Part shown: positions 7,460-13,144 of the stretch, one piece after another
Layout of the letters: each line of letters begins with the position of its first letter
Position numbering within the stretch: position 1 is the stretch's first letter
DNA from: JAEUUM01 sp038326165
GTDB lineage: Bacteria; Bacteroidota; Bacteroidia; Chitinophagales; Saprospiraceae
Direction of reading: 5' to 3'
NCBI GenBank assembly: GCA_038326165.1
Contig: JBBQJT010000072.1
Coordinates: 1-13,144 of the forward strand
DNA: 13,144 bases
Position numbers and translations under genes: made by a program
Notes under the pieces: generated by a model
The model's database searches: none
Seen by the model: only the letters and a program-made list of their open reading frames with translations
Told to the model about the DNA's origin: nothing

Positions 7460-9254
7460 AAGTAAATCTTGCAATACTTGATTCTGAGGACGATTTGACA
7501 TGAAATTGATATATTCCTGCAGGAAATCGAGCAATGGAAATTATCCCACTCGAAAAACCACTGTCGGAGACTATTTTAGACTGATACACAACTTTTCCTT
7601 GCGCATCAAAAACTGATAGTTCTGCGTCACTCGATTTTATATTGCTTACAAAAAATTGGATAGTGTTGGTATTTTGACTAACAATTATAAGTTCTTGTTG
7701 ATTTGAGATTTCGCCTTCCAAAAGAATAAAGTTTCCAACATACCTATAGTTTTTATCCATATCAGTCTGCTTCAGTCTAAAGTAATTTTTACCTGACTGG
7801 GCTGGCATTGAATGGCTATAAACTTGCGATGAACTTGTATTTCCGAAAGCTTTTTTGGTGGTAACATCTTGAAAATCAACACCATTTTGACTCATTTCAA
7901 GTGTAAAGCTTTCTGCATCCCTTTCAGATAAGGTTTCCCATTGAAGAATAAATTTTTCGTCCTTGCTGTATCCTTCAAATCTTGCAAGCTCAACTGGCAA
8001 TGATGATGGATAAGTATATTCCAAGCAATCAATATCTAAATTAGTAATGCCGTTGCAACAGCTTGGATTCATATTGGCCACACCAAAATTTGACTCTATG
8101 TGCCCGATGCCAAGACCATGTGTCATTTCATGTTGCATCATGATACCATAAGTAGCAGCTGTGCAATAACAAGTTCCCGTATTGTCGTTTACAACAATAA
8201 AAGCATAAGCTGCATTATTCCAATTCCGTCCTTGATGACTGTGTTGTGAACCTGTTGTATAAAGCCCGCCAATTGCCAAAGTTCCTGCACATCCGGACAA
8301 ATCAGGAATTTCTTCACAAGGGTCATTGTAAATAACACAAATGTGCCTGCTGCCTCCCAAATTGGTATTTACCCAAGTAGTAAAATTGCCTTGATAGGCG
8401 CTTCCATTGGTACAATTGGGTGTGTAACCACTAAATGCTCCATTTTTTGTCAATCCTATTCCAGGATACTTGGCCTCTAGTTCATCAACGGCAGCTTCAG
8501 TGAATGTAATTGCACTGGCGCAGTTTGCATCTCCTCCAATTCTGTACCAAACTTTCACAATAGATCCTGGAAATCCTGTCCATCTGACCCAAGGTTCGGT
8601 TGGAAATAAGTTTTTGCAATGACTTGGCGGGTTAGCCCTAGGGGAGACTTTTGCTTCAAAATTCTTTAAGGACAAATAGATGCCTGCCAATGTAGAGTTC
8701 CAAGTAAGTCCCTTCTGAATACATTTACTCAAATGATCCAAGAGTTTTTCCTTTTCATAAACCATCAAAGGCTCAACAAGGGCGCCATCAGGTCGTTCCA
8801 TTAAATGAATTTCATCCGCTTCTTCGGAAGGAAGGAGGTATTGAATATCGTCCCAAGTTTGTTCGTGAAATGAATAAAAACTTAAGCATAGAGGAGAATA
8901 TGTTCCATCAGTATTCTTCATCAAGAACAACAAATAATTTTTGCCAACTTGGGCTTGAAAGTCCCCACTGATTGTTTTTTGCCAATCCAACCCACTTTGA
9001 GTTAAAGATTTTACAGTAATACTGCTATTCCCTGAGGTTTTCAGCCATTTTATCGGTTGGATGGTGTAAGAAAGTGTGGTCGATTCGATTTCTTGAAAAT
9101 CAAATTGTTGCATACATTTGCCATACACAACCGCATCTGCAACTTTGGCTACTTCAAGAAGATTTCTAAATGGTGCTACTATTGTGGCATAGGCGATGCT
9201 AGTTCCAAAACAAAAAAGAAGGAATAAAATTTTGGAAATGATTTTGGCATTCAT
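7449..9254 (-). CDS. Secreted metzincin-type zinc metalloprotease with T9SS type A sorting domain
   Basis: The 601-residue product (ATG at 9254) begins with a signal peptide (MNAKIISKILFLLFCFGTSIAYA). The frame extends 11 codons further to a TTG, but that would put the start inside the promoter's -7 box. Residues about 25-130 form a domain with ADAVVYGKC, TIQPIKWLK and VGKNYLLFL, a common N-terminal module of secreted bacterial proteins. The catalytic domain (about 205-420) is Cys-rich and holds HEMTHGLGIGH, matching HExxHxxGxxH (His375, Glu376, His379, His385), followed by NMNP as the Met-turn. A beta-rich linker starting SSLPVELARFEG leads to the C-terminal sorting domain, with LSVFDAQGKVVY, FPAGIYQFHV and a final ARFTLTK. 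It should be exported by Sec, then moved across the outer membrane by the type IX system and anchored or released. The substrate is unknown. It converges on the DUF547 gene. Confidence 0.88.
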   Translation of the reverse strand: MNAKIISKILFLLFCFGTSIAYATIVAPFRNLLEVAKVADAVVYGKCMQQFDFQEIESTTLSYTIQPIKWLKTSGNSSITVKSLTQSGLDWQKTISGDFQAQVGKNYLLFLMKNTDGTYSPLCLSFYSFHEQTWDDIQYLLPSEEADEIHLMERPDGALVEPLMVYEKEKLLDHLSKCIQKGLTWNSTLAGIYLSLKNFEAKVSPRANPPSHCKNLFPTEPWVRWTGFPGSIVKVWYRIGGDANCASAITFTEAAVDELEAKYPGIGLTKNGAFSGYTPNCTNGSAYQGNFTTWVNTNLGGSRHICVIYNDPCEEIPDLSGCAGTLAIGGLYTTGSQHSHQGRNWNNAAYAFIVVNDNTGTCYCTAATYGIMMQHEMTHGLGIGHIESNFGVANMNPSCCNGITNLDIDCLEYTYPSSLPVELARFEGYSKDEKFILQWETLSERDAESFTLEMSQNGVDFQDVTTKKAFGNTSSSQVYSHSMPAQSGKNYFRLKQTDMDKNYRYVGNFILLEGEISNQQELIIVSQNTNTIQFFVSNIKSSDAELSVFDAQGKVVYQSKIVSDSGFSSGIISIARFPAGIYQFHVKSSSESSIARFTLTK

Positions 9255-9284
9255 GTGTTCAGAATTAGGATTTTGGAATTGATA

Positions 9285-9316
9285 CAAATATAAATAATTA
9301 TTATTTATTAAACAAA
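9285..9316 (-). promoter_or_regulatory. Bacteroidota-type promoter for the metalloprotease
   Basis: On the minus strand, TTTG (9313-9316) is followed after exactly 20 bases by TATATTTG (9285-9292), a full match to the TAnnTTTG -7 box. It ends 30 bases before the ATG at 9254 and supports that start over the upstream TTG at 9287. Confidence 0.7.
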
Positions 9317-9383
9317 ATAATTTGACAAATAAAACAAGCTATTTAAGTTTAAATATTTTTTTAATCTTTTGTGTGTCAGGGTC

Positions 9384-9414
9384 TTTTATATTTAATAGAA
9401 TTCCCTTACCTTTG
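9384..9414 (+). promoter_or_regulatory. Bacteroidota-type promoter for rpsA
   Basis: TACCTTTG (9407-9414) matches the TAnnTTTG -7 box exactly and is followed by CATCC. A TTTT sequence (9384-9387), one base off the TTTG -33 box, lies 19 bases upstream. The predicted leader before the ATG at 9462 is about 40 bases long. It has no Shine-Dalgarno site, as is usual for this gene in the phylum. Confidence 0.7.
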
Positions 9415-9461
9415 CATCCGCTTAAAATATATTATTCACCTTTTAAACCTGATTCTTCCCT

Positions 9462-11756
9462 ATGATGGATGAAAAGAATCTTGAAAATGAAGAAGTTATA
9501 ATAACTTCTGAAATTATCGAGTCAAATGAAAATGTTCCTACTACTGAAGAAGTTGTAGTAGAAGTTCCAGAAGCAACCCCTGTTGTTGAGGAAGTAAAAG
9601 CTGAAGAAGTTTCCGTTCCCGTTGTTGAAAAAGTTGTTGAAGCTGCACCTGCAGTAGAAGTAGCGGTAGAAGAAGCACCTGCTCCTGTTGTTGAACCTGC
9701 ACCTGCGGTATTAGCAGCAGTAGAAGAAGTACCTGCTCCTGTTGTTGAAGCTGCACCTGTAGTAGCAGCAGTAGAAGAAGTACCTGCTCCTGTTGTTGAA
9801 GCTGCACCTGTAGTAGAAGCAGTAGAAGAAGTACCTGCACCTGTTGTTGAAGCTGCACCTGTTGTTGAAGCTGCACCTGTAGTAGAAGCAGCAGTAGAAG
9901 AAGCACCTGCAAAGAAGCCTTCATCTCCAAAGAAAAATCATGACGATTATGATTGGACTGCTGGTAAGAGAGCTGTAGTGTTCTACTCACCTGAAGAAAA
10001 ATTGACGCTTACGCAGAAGTATGAAGCTACATTGACTTCAGTAACTGACAACGAAGTAGTTAAAGCTTTGGTAACTGCAATAAGTGGTGGTGACGTGGTT
10101 TTGGATATCAATAGTAAGTCTGATGGCTTGGTATCGGTTTCTGAATTCCGTGACATGGGTGACCTTAAAGTTGGAGATTACGTTGATGTTTATGTTGAAA
10201 CACAAGAAGATGCTAATGGTCAATTGGTTCTTTCACGCAGGAAGGCAAAGTTGCTTAAAGCATGGGAGAAAATCGTTGATTCATATACCAATGGAACCAT
10301 CATCAATGGTGTGGTAGTTAGCAAAACCAAAGGTGGTCTTATCGTGGACGCTGATGGTCTTGAAACATTCCTTCCAGGTTCTCAAATTGACGTTAAACCA
10401 ATCATTGATTACGATCAATATGTGGGAAAAACAATGGAATTCAAAGTGGTTAAAATCAATGAAACCATCAAGAATGCTGTAGTTTCTCACAAAGCACTCA
10501 TCGAAAGTGATCTTGCTGGCCAACGTGATCAAATCATTCAAGGTCTTGAAAAAGGTCAGGTATTAGAAGGTATTGTTAAAAATATCACTGATTTCGGAGC
10601 ATTCATGGATCTTGGTGGTGTAGACGGTCTATTGTACATTACTGATATTTCATGGGGTAGAATCAATCACCCAGCTGAAGTATTGGAATTGAATCAAAAG
10701 ATCAATGTTGTAGTATTGGACTACGATGAGAACAAAAAACGTATTTCACTCGGTCTTAAGCAGTTGCAATCTCACCCTTGGGATGTGTTAACAGCTGATA
10801 TCAACGAAGGAAGTACTGTAAAAGGTAAAATCGTGAACATCGAAGATTATGGAGCTTTCCTTGAAATTTCTCCTGGTGTAGAAGGTTTGATCCACGTTTC
10901 TGAAGTTGGATGGAGCAATCAACCAATTAATGCACGTGATCATTTCCGTTTGGGTCAAGAATATGAGGCTAAAGTGGTTACCATTGACCGTGAAGAACGC
11001 AAGATGTCACTTTCCTTGAAGCAAATGTCTCAAGATCCTTGGGGCGATGTAGAGCAACAATTCCCTGTTGGTTCTCGCCATACTGGAACTGTAAAGAATC
11101 TAACTCCATACGGTGTGTTCGTAGAACTTTCTGCAGGCATTGGTGGCATGGTTCACATAAGTGACTTGTCATGGACCAAGCGTTACGCGCATCCATCCGA
11201 GTTTACAAAAGTTGGTGCTGAAATTGAAATCGTAATTCTTGAAATTGATTCTGAAAGCCGCAAACTTTCTTTAGGACATAAGCAAGTGGAAGAAAATCCT
11301 TGGGATACATTTGAAAATGTTTTCCCTGTTGGATCATACCATGAAGCTACCATCTTAAGAAAAGATGATCGTGGTGCTATCGTTCAATTGCCTTATGGGT
11401 TGGAAGCTTTCGCTCCATTAAAGCACATCAAGAAGGAAGACGGTTCTATGGCCAACAATGACGAAACGCTGACTGTGAAAGTGATTGAATTTAACCGTGA
11501 TGACAAGCGCATCTTGGTTTCTCACACACGTTACCTCGAAGATATTACCAAAGAAGCTGAAGATACAGTAGGTAAAGATGGTAAAGAAAGTAAAGAAGGT
11601 AAAGAAACAGTAACAGAAGAAAAGAAACCTCGTAAAGTTGCAACAAAGCAACAAGACAAACTGGAAGTTTCTACTCTTGGCGACCTTGCTGCATTCAGTG
11701 ATCTAAAAGATCAATTGAATGAAGAAACAGTAGCTCCTAAAAAAGGAAAGAAGTAA
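9462..11756 (+). CDS. rpsA: 30S ribosomal protein S1 with long repetitive acidic N-terminal extension
   Basis: S1 binds mRNA on the 30S subunit and helps unfold and load it. Six S1 (OB-fold) domains can be traced at about residues 200-265, 277-345, 363-434, 449-520, 535-607 and 622-690. Domains 3-5 are the most canonical (GIVKNITDFGAFMDLGGVDG; GKIVNIEDYGAFLEI; GTVKNLTPYGVFVEL). The 764-residue length is well above the roughly 560 residues of E. coli S1. The excess is a 160-residue N-terminal extension of Ala, Val, Pro and Glu containing 17-residue tandem units, plus a charged C-terminal tail (KEAEDTVGKDGKESKEGKE, ending PKKGKK). Two ATGs in tandem (9462 and 9465) make the start ambiguous by one codon. 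The gene has its own promoter and a strong terminator, and codon choice in the body looks like that of a highly expressed gene. Confidence 0.96.
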   Translation: MMDEKNLENEEVIITSEIIESNENVPTTEEVVVEVPEATPVVEEVKAEEVSVPVVEKVVEAAPAVEVAVEEAPAPVVEPAPAVLAAVEEVPAPVVEAAPVVAAVEEVPAPVVEAAPVVEAVEEVPAPVVEAAPVVEAAPVVEAAVEEAPAKKPSSPKKNHDDYDWTAGKRAVVFYSPEEKLTLTQKYEATLTSVTDNEVVKALVTAISGGDVVLDINSKSDGLVSVSEFRDMGDLKVGDYVDVYVETQEDANGQLVLSRRKAKLLKAWEKIVDSYTNGTIINGVVVSKTKGGLIVDADGLETFLPGSQIDVKPIIDYDQYVGKTMEFKVVKINETIKNAVVSHKALIESDLAGQRDQIIQGLEKGQVLEGIVKNITDFGAFMDLGGVDGLLYITDISWGRINHPAEVLELNQKINVVVLDYDENKKRISLGLKQLQSHPWDVLTADINEGSTVKGKIVNIEDYGAFLEISPGVEGLIHVSEVGWSNQPINARDHFRLGQEYEAKVVTIDREERKMSLSLKQMSQDPWGDVEQQFPVGSRHTGTVKNLTPYGVFVELSAGIGGMVHISDLSWTKRYAHPSEFTKVGAEIEIVILEIDSESRKLSLGHKQVEENPWDTFENVFPVGSYHEATILRKDDRGAIVQLPYGLEAFAPLKHIKKEDGSMANNDETLTVKVIEFNRDDKRILVSHTRYLEDITKEAEDTVGKDGKESKEGKETVTEEKKPRKVATKQQDKLEVSTLGDLAAFSDLKDQLNEETVAPKKGKK
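9669..9911 (+). repeat. 51-base tandem repeats inside rpsA
   Basis: Copies beginning with GAAGAAG start at 9669, 9723, 9774, 9825 and 9897, giving periods of 54, 51, 51 and 72 bases; the last is 51 plus a duplicated 18-base piece and 3 more. Each unit codes for roughly EEVPAPVVEAAPVVEAV. Neighbouring copies are almost identical in DNA, and all length changes are multiples of three, so the frame is kept. This points to recent expansion or contraction by slippage or recombination. Confidence 0.9.
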
Positions 11757-11777
11757 TTCTAACCGGCTAAAATACCT

Positions 11778-11817
11778 TTAAAGGCTGCTTCCGAAAGGGA
11801 GCGGCCTTTAATTTTTT
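11778..11817 (+). terminator. Intrinsic terminator of rpsA
   Basis: A long stem (5' arm 11778-11792, 3' arm 11797-11811) contains AAAGGC/GCCTTT and GCTTCC/GGGAGC, joined by one T-G wobble, and closes on a GAAA loop. A run of six T follows at 11812-11817. It starts 22 bases after the rpsA stop. Confidence 0.9.
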
Positions 11818-11839
11818 GTTTAAATGATGCAATGTTTTA

Positions 11840-12094
11840 TCAATCCACCACCACTAATTTTTGTATTGCAAATACCTGTCTGTTCTTAATGAAATCGCAG
11901 AAATATATCCCTGATGGCATATCAAATAGATTCATTTTATGGATATAACCGTAAGCAGGAATACTGCATTTATAAAATTGCCGCCCATAAATATTGGTGA
12001 TCGCAGCTTCATAGTCCTGCGCATGGGAAAGGCCTGAATTTAACCCAAAATCCGCATTAGCGGATTTTACCCTTTGGGTCTGACGAGCCAAAGG
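11840..12094 (-). pseudogene. Headless remnant of a T9SS type A sorting domain
   Basis: The minus-strand frame codes for a C-terminal sorting-domain sequence: YEAAITNIYGRQFYK, then MNLFDMPSGIYFCDF and a final QKLVVVD. This matches the usual pattern of strand, Gly-rich turn, a Leu..Leu.sGiYf strand and a last KLV strand. Nothing upstream encodes a passenger protein. The frame has no ATG, only a TTG at 12091, and is closed by a TAG at 12095-12097. Its first 18 or so codons lie in the palindromic segment beginning at 12038, not in the sorting domain. The start of the domain (the usual IYPNP part) is missing. It therefore looks like the last part of a deleted secreted-protein gene. No signal peptide means it could not be exported on its own. 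It converges on rpsA. Confidence 0.65.
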
Positions 12095-12225
12095 CTATCA
12101 GACTCTGAGCAAAGCTCCATGAGTCGACGAAAATCTTTGATTTTGTTGAGGTTAAACCCAAACAAATTTTGGGAATAATCAAAAATTTCGTCGATTCAGT
12201 TAATAACGCTGTATTTGGGTTTAAT
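12038..12225. repeat. 188-base multi-hairpin element with imperfect terminal inverted repeats
   Basis: The ends are ATTTAACCCAAAA (12038-12050) and, read on the other strand, ATTAAACCCAAAT (12213-12225), matching at 11 of 13 positions. Inside are: AAAATCCGC/GCGGATTTT (12047-12068); three short 4-base-pair stems with triloops, ACCC-TTT-GGGT (12069-12079), AGCC-AAA-GGCT (12086-12096) and GAGC-AAA-GCTC (12107-12117); flanking stems GTCTGA/TCAGAC (12078-12083, 12098-12103) and GACTC/GAGTC (12101-12105, 12121-12125); and a long inverted repeat 12124-12142 against 12177-12194 (18 pairs, one extra base), with CCCAAA/TTTGGG in its loop (12157-12173). An alternative pairing joins 12039-12052 to 12139-12156. 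It fills the gap between the CHAT gene and the sorting-domain remnant and overlaps the latter's frame. No function is known to me; a small non-autonomous mobile repeat or a structured RNA are both possible. Confidence 0.6.
12047..12068. terminator. Symmetric hairpin, possible bidirectional terminator
   Basis: AAAATCCGC and GCGGATTTT form a perfect nine-base-pair stem with an ATTA loop. The A run on one side and T run on the other would give a short U tract on either strand. It could end transcription of the CHAT gene on the minus strand. The T tract is short and part of the stem, so this is only a candidate. Confidence 0.35.
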
Positions 12226-12235
12226 GATAAACTCC

Positions 12236-13144
12236 CTATTCCACCAACACAAATCCTGCCCACTGATACGGATCCAATCCAATATCTCTTAATTCTTTTT
12301 GCGCTGCATGAAATGCATCAGGTATGTTCATTTTATTTTCCAGCCATTTTTTATAAAATGTGGTCATCAATAAGGAAGTTTGTTTGTCTGGTACCTGCCA
12401 CAGACTCATGATGAGGTATTTCGCACCAGCAATTTTGAAGGCACGCTGTAAGCCATATACTCCTTCATTTCCTTGGATTGTGCCAAGCCCAGTTTCGCAA
12501 GCTGAAAGCACAACCAATTCGGTATTGGACAAGTTCATCTGACTAATTTCATAAGCGGTTAACACACCATCTTCCTTACCTTCCAAAGTCTTTTCTCCCT
12601 TCCATGTTTTGTTTCCACCTGCCAAGATCAGGCCCGACCGCAACATTGGATGATCAGATAATTTGAACACAGGTTCATCATTACCAAAAGTGCTTTTTGA
12701 GTTCTTCTCTTTAGGATCTGGAAAGAAATAGCCATGTGTTGCAACATGAAGGATTCTGGGAGAAGGGGAATTGTTTGCACCTATACTCTTGAAAGCTTCT
12801 TCCGTTCCCTCGTATCCTTTTTTCAAAGTGGTTTTTATCCCTCCTGATGTCATGATCTTTTCAATGGCATTCACTTCACGCTCTGTGCCAGGCAGATAAT
12901 CCCAACTGCCACCGCGTGATTGAAGCTTGGTTTGGTTGAAAGAAAGTTGAGATTCTGCTCTTGAGGCGAATATTGGTTGATTAGAAAGTAGGGTAGTATC
13001 AACCTCATATTGAATTCCGCCAAACAATACAGCATCGTTAGTCGTGTTTTTAACCACAGATGGAATAACCAGCTGCCTGGTGCTGTTCAATTCTACCAAC
13101 TTGTATCGGTCGGCCAAAGTTTCAGTTTCACTGACTGGAATGGC
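12236..13144 (-). CDS. CHAT-domain (caspase-like) protein, C-terminal part
   Basis: The frame is open to the window edge, so only the last 302 residues are visible; the TTG at 13117 is not a credible start. The visible part is a CHAT domain, a caspase/separase-type cysteine peptidase fold. It shows the sequence LPGTEREVNAI, the catalytic His in HVATHGYF (codon 12734-12736), then LRSGLILAGG, DGVLTAYEISQMNL, the catalytic Cys in LSACETGLG (codon 12497-12499), the GVYGLQRAF helix, AGAKYLIMSLWQVPD and the terminal QWAGFVLVE. Both catalytic residues are present, so it could be an active protease. In Bacteroidota such domains usually end long proteins with N-terminal TPR repeats; whether this one does cannot be seen. 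No CRISPR or type III-E effector gene lies nearby, so a Craspase-like role is unsupported here. Confidence 0.92.
   Translation of the reverse strand, partial: AIPVSETETLADRYKLVELNSTRQLVIPSVVKNTTNDAVLFGGIQYEVDTTLLSNQPIFASRAESQLSFNQTKLQSRGGSWDYLPGTEREVNAIEKIMTSGGIKTTLKKGYEGTEEAFKSIGANNSPSPRILHVATHGYFFPDPKEKNSKSTFGNDEPVFKLSDHPMLRSGLILAGGNKTWKGEKTLEGKEDGVLTAYEISQMNLSNTELVVLSACETGLGTIQGNEGVYGLQRAFKIAGAKYLIMSLWQVPDKQTSLLMTTFYKKWLENKMNIPDAFHAAQKELRDIGLDPYQWAGFVLVE

Noticed and set aside
9255..9287. Eleven-codon N-terminal extension of the metalloprotease from a TTG at 9287
   Set aside because: It would start inside the -7 box of the gene's promoter and place polar residues before the signal peptide; the ATG at 9254 is better.
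9669..9911. CRISPR-like periodic repeat
   Set aside because: The repeats are in frame, have no unique spacers and encode a continuous protein segment of ribosomal protein S1.
9541..9990. Long minus-strand frame rich in Leu and Gln opposite rpsA
   Set aside because: It is the antisense shadow of the Ala/Val/Pro/Glu repeats; codons such as GAA, GTT and GCA read as Leu/Gln-type codons on the other strand. It has no start context and no family match.
12037..12157. Integron attC site: ATTTAAC fits RYYYAAC and GTTAAAC fits GTTRRRY, 121 bases apart, with inner pairing CAAAATC/GATTTTG
   Set aside because: The spacing between outer and inner boxes is zero on one side and four on the other, unlike the roughly equal spacers of attC. 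The region has strong competing hairpins, and no integrase or cassette array is visible. It is kept only as an alternative fold of the palindromic element.
12057..12411. Overlapping small frames on both strands around the CHAT 3' end
   Set aside because: They cross the palindromic element or lie antisense to the CHAT domain, and their translations show no family pattern.

Overview
The window looks like chromosomal DNA from a member of the Bacteroidota, probably close to the Saprospiraceae; the family placement is inference. The signs are AT-rich DNA, two promoters of the Bacteroidota type (TTTG or TTTT, 19-20 bases, TAnnTTTG), few Shine-Dalgarno sites, a type IX secretion (T9SS) type A C-terminal sorting domain on a secreted metalloprotease plus the remnant of a second such domain, and a CHAT-domain (caspase-like) protein of the kind common in this group.

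Layout. Bases 101-1077 hold a degenerate IS1595-type insertion sequence whose transposase is broken by one TAG codon inside its zinc ribbon. Then, on the minus strand, comes a two-gene unit: a secreted, possibly outer-membrane protein of unknown function (2164-2970) followed four bases later by lipoyl synthase lipA (1287-2159). Divergent from it is a polysaccharide-deacetylase-like protein (3031-4344). A plus-strand cluster follows: 3-hydroxyanthranilate 3,4-dioxygenase (4522-5043), an LpxH-type metallophosphoesterase (5058-5831), an exported protein of unknown function that overlaps it by 14 bases (5818-6642) and a DUF547 lipoprotein (6680-7441). A minus-strand gene (7449-9254) encodes a secreted metzincin protease with a T9SS sorting domain. 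It shares a divergent promoter region with rpsA (9462-11756), which encodes a six-domain ribosomal protein S1 carrying an unusual acidic Ala/Val/Pro/Glu repeat extension at its N-terminus. rpsA ends at a strong intrinsic terminator (11778-11817).

The last 1.3 kb is the most unusual part. The 3' part of a CHAT-domain gene (minus strand, running off the window end) is followed by a 188-base, densely palindromic segment (12038-12225) with imperfect terminal inverted repeats. Directly next to it lies a headless T9SS sorting-domain fragment (11840-12094). The simplest reading is a small structured, possibly mobile or dispersed, repeat next to the wreck of a secreted-protein gene.

Most genes here are housekeeping: lipoate synthesis, kynurenine/NAD metabolism, lipid A synthesis and translation. 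They are interspersed with envelope and secreted proteins. I see no CRISPR array, tRNA, rRNA or clear multi-gene defence system.
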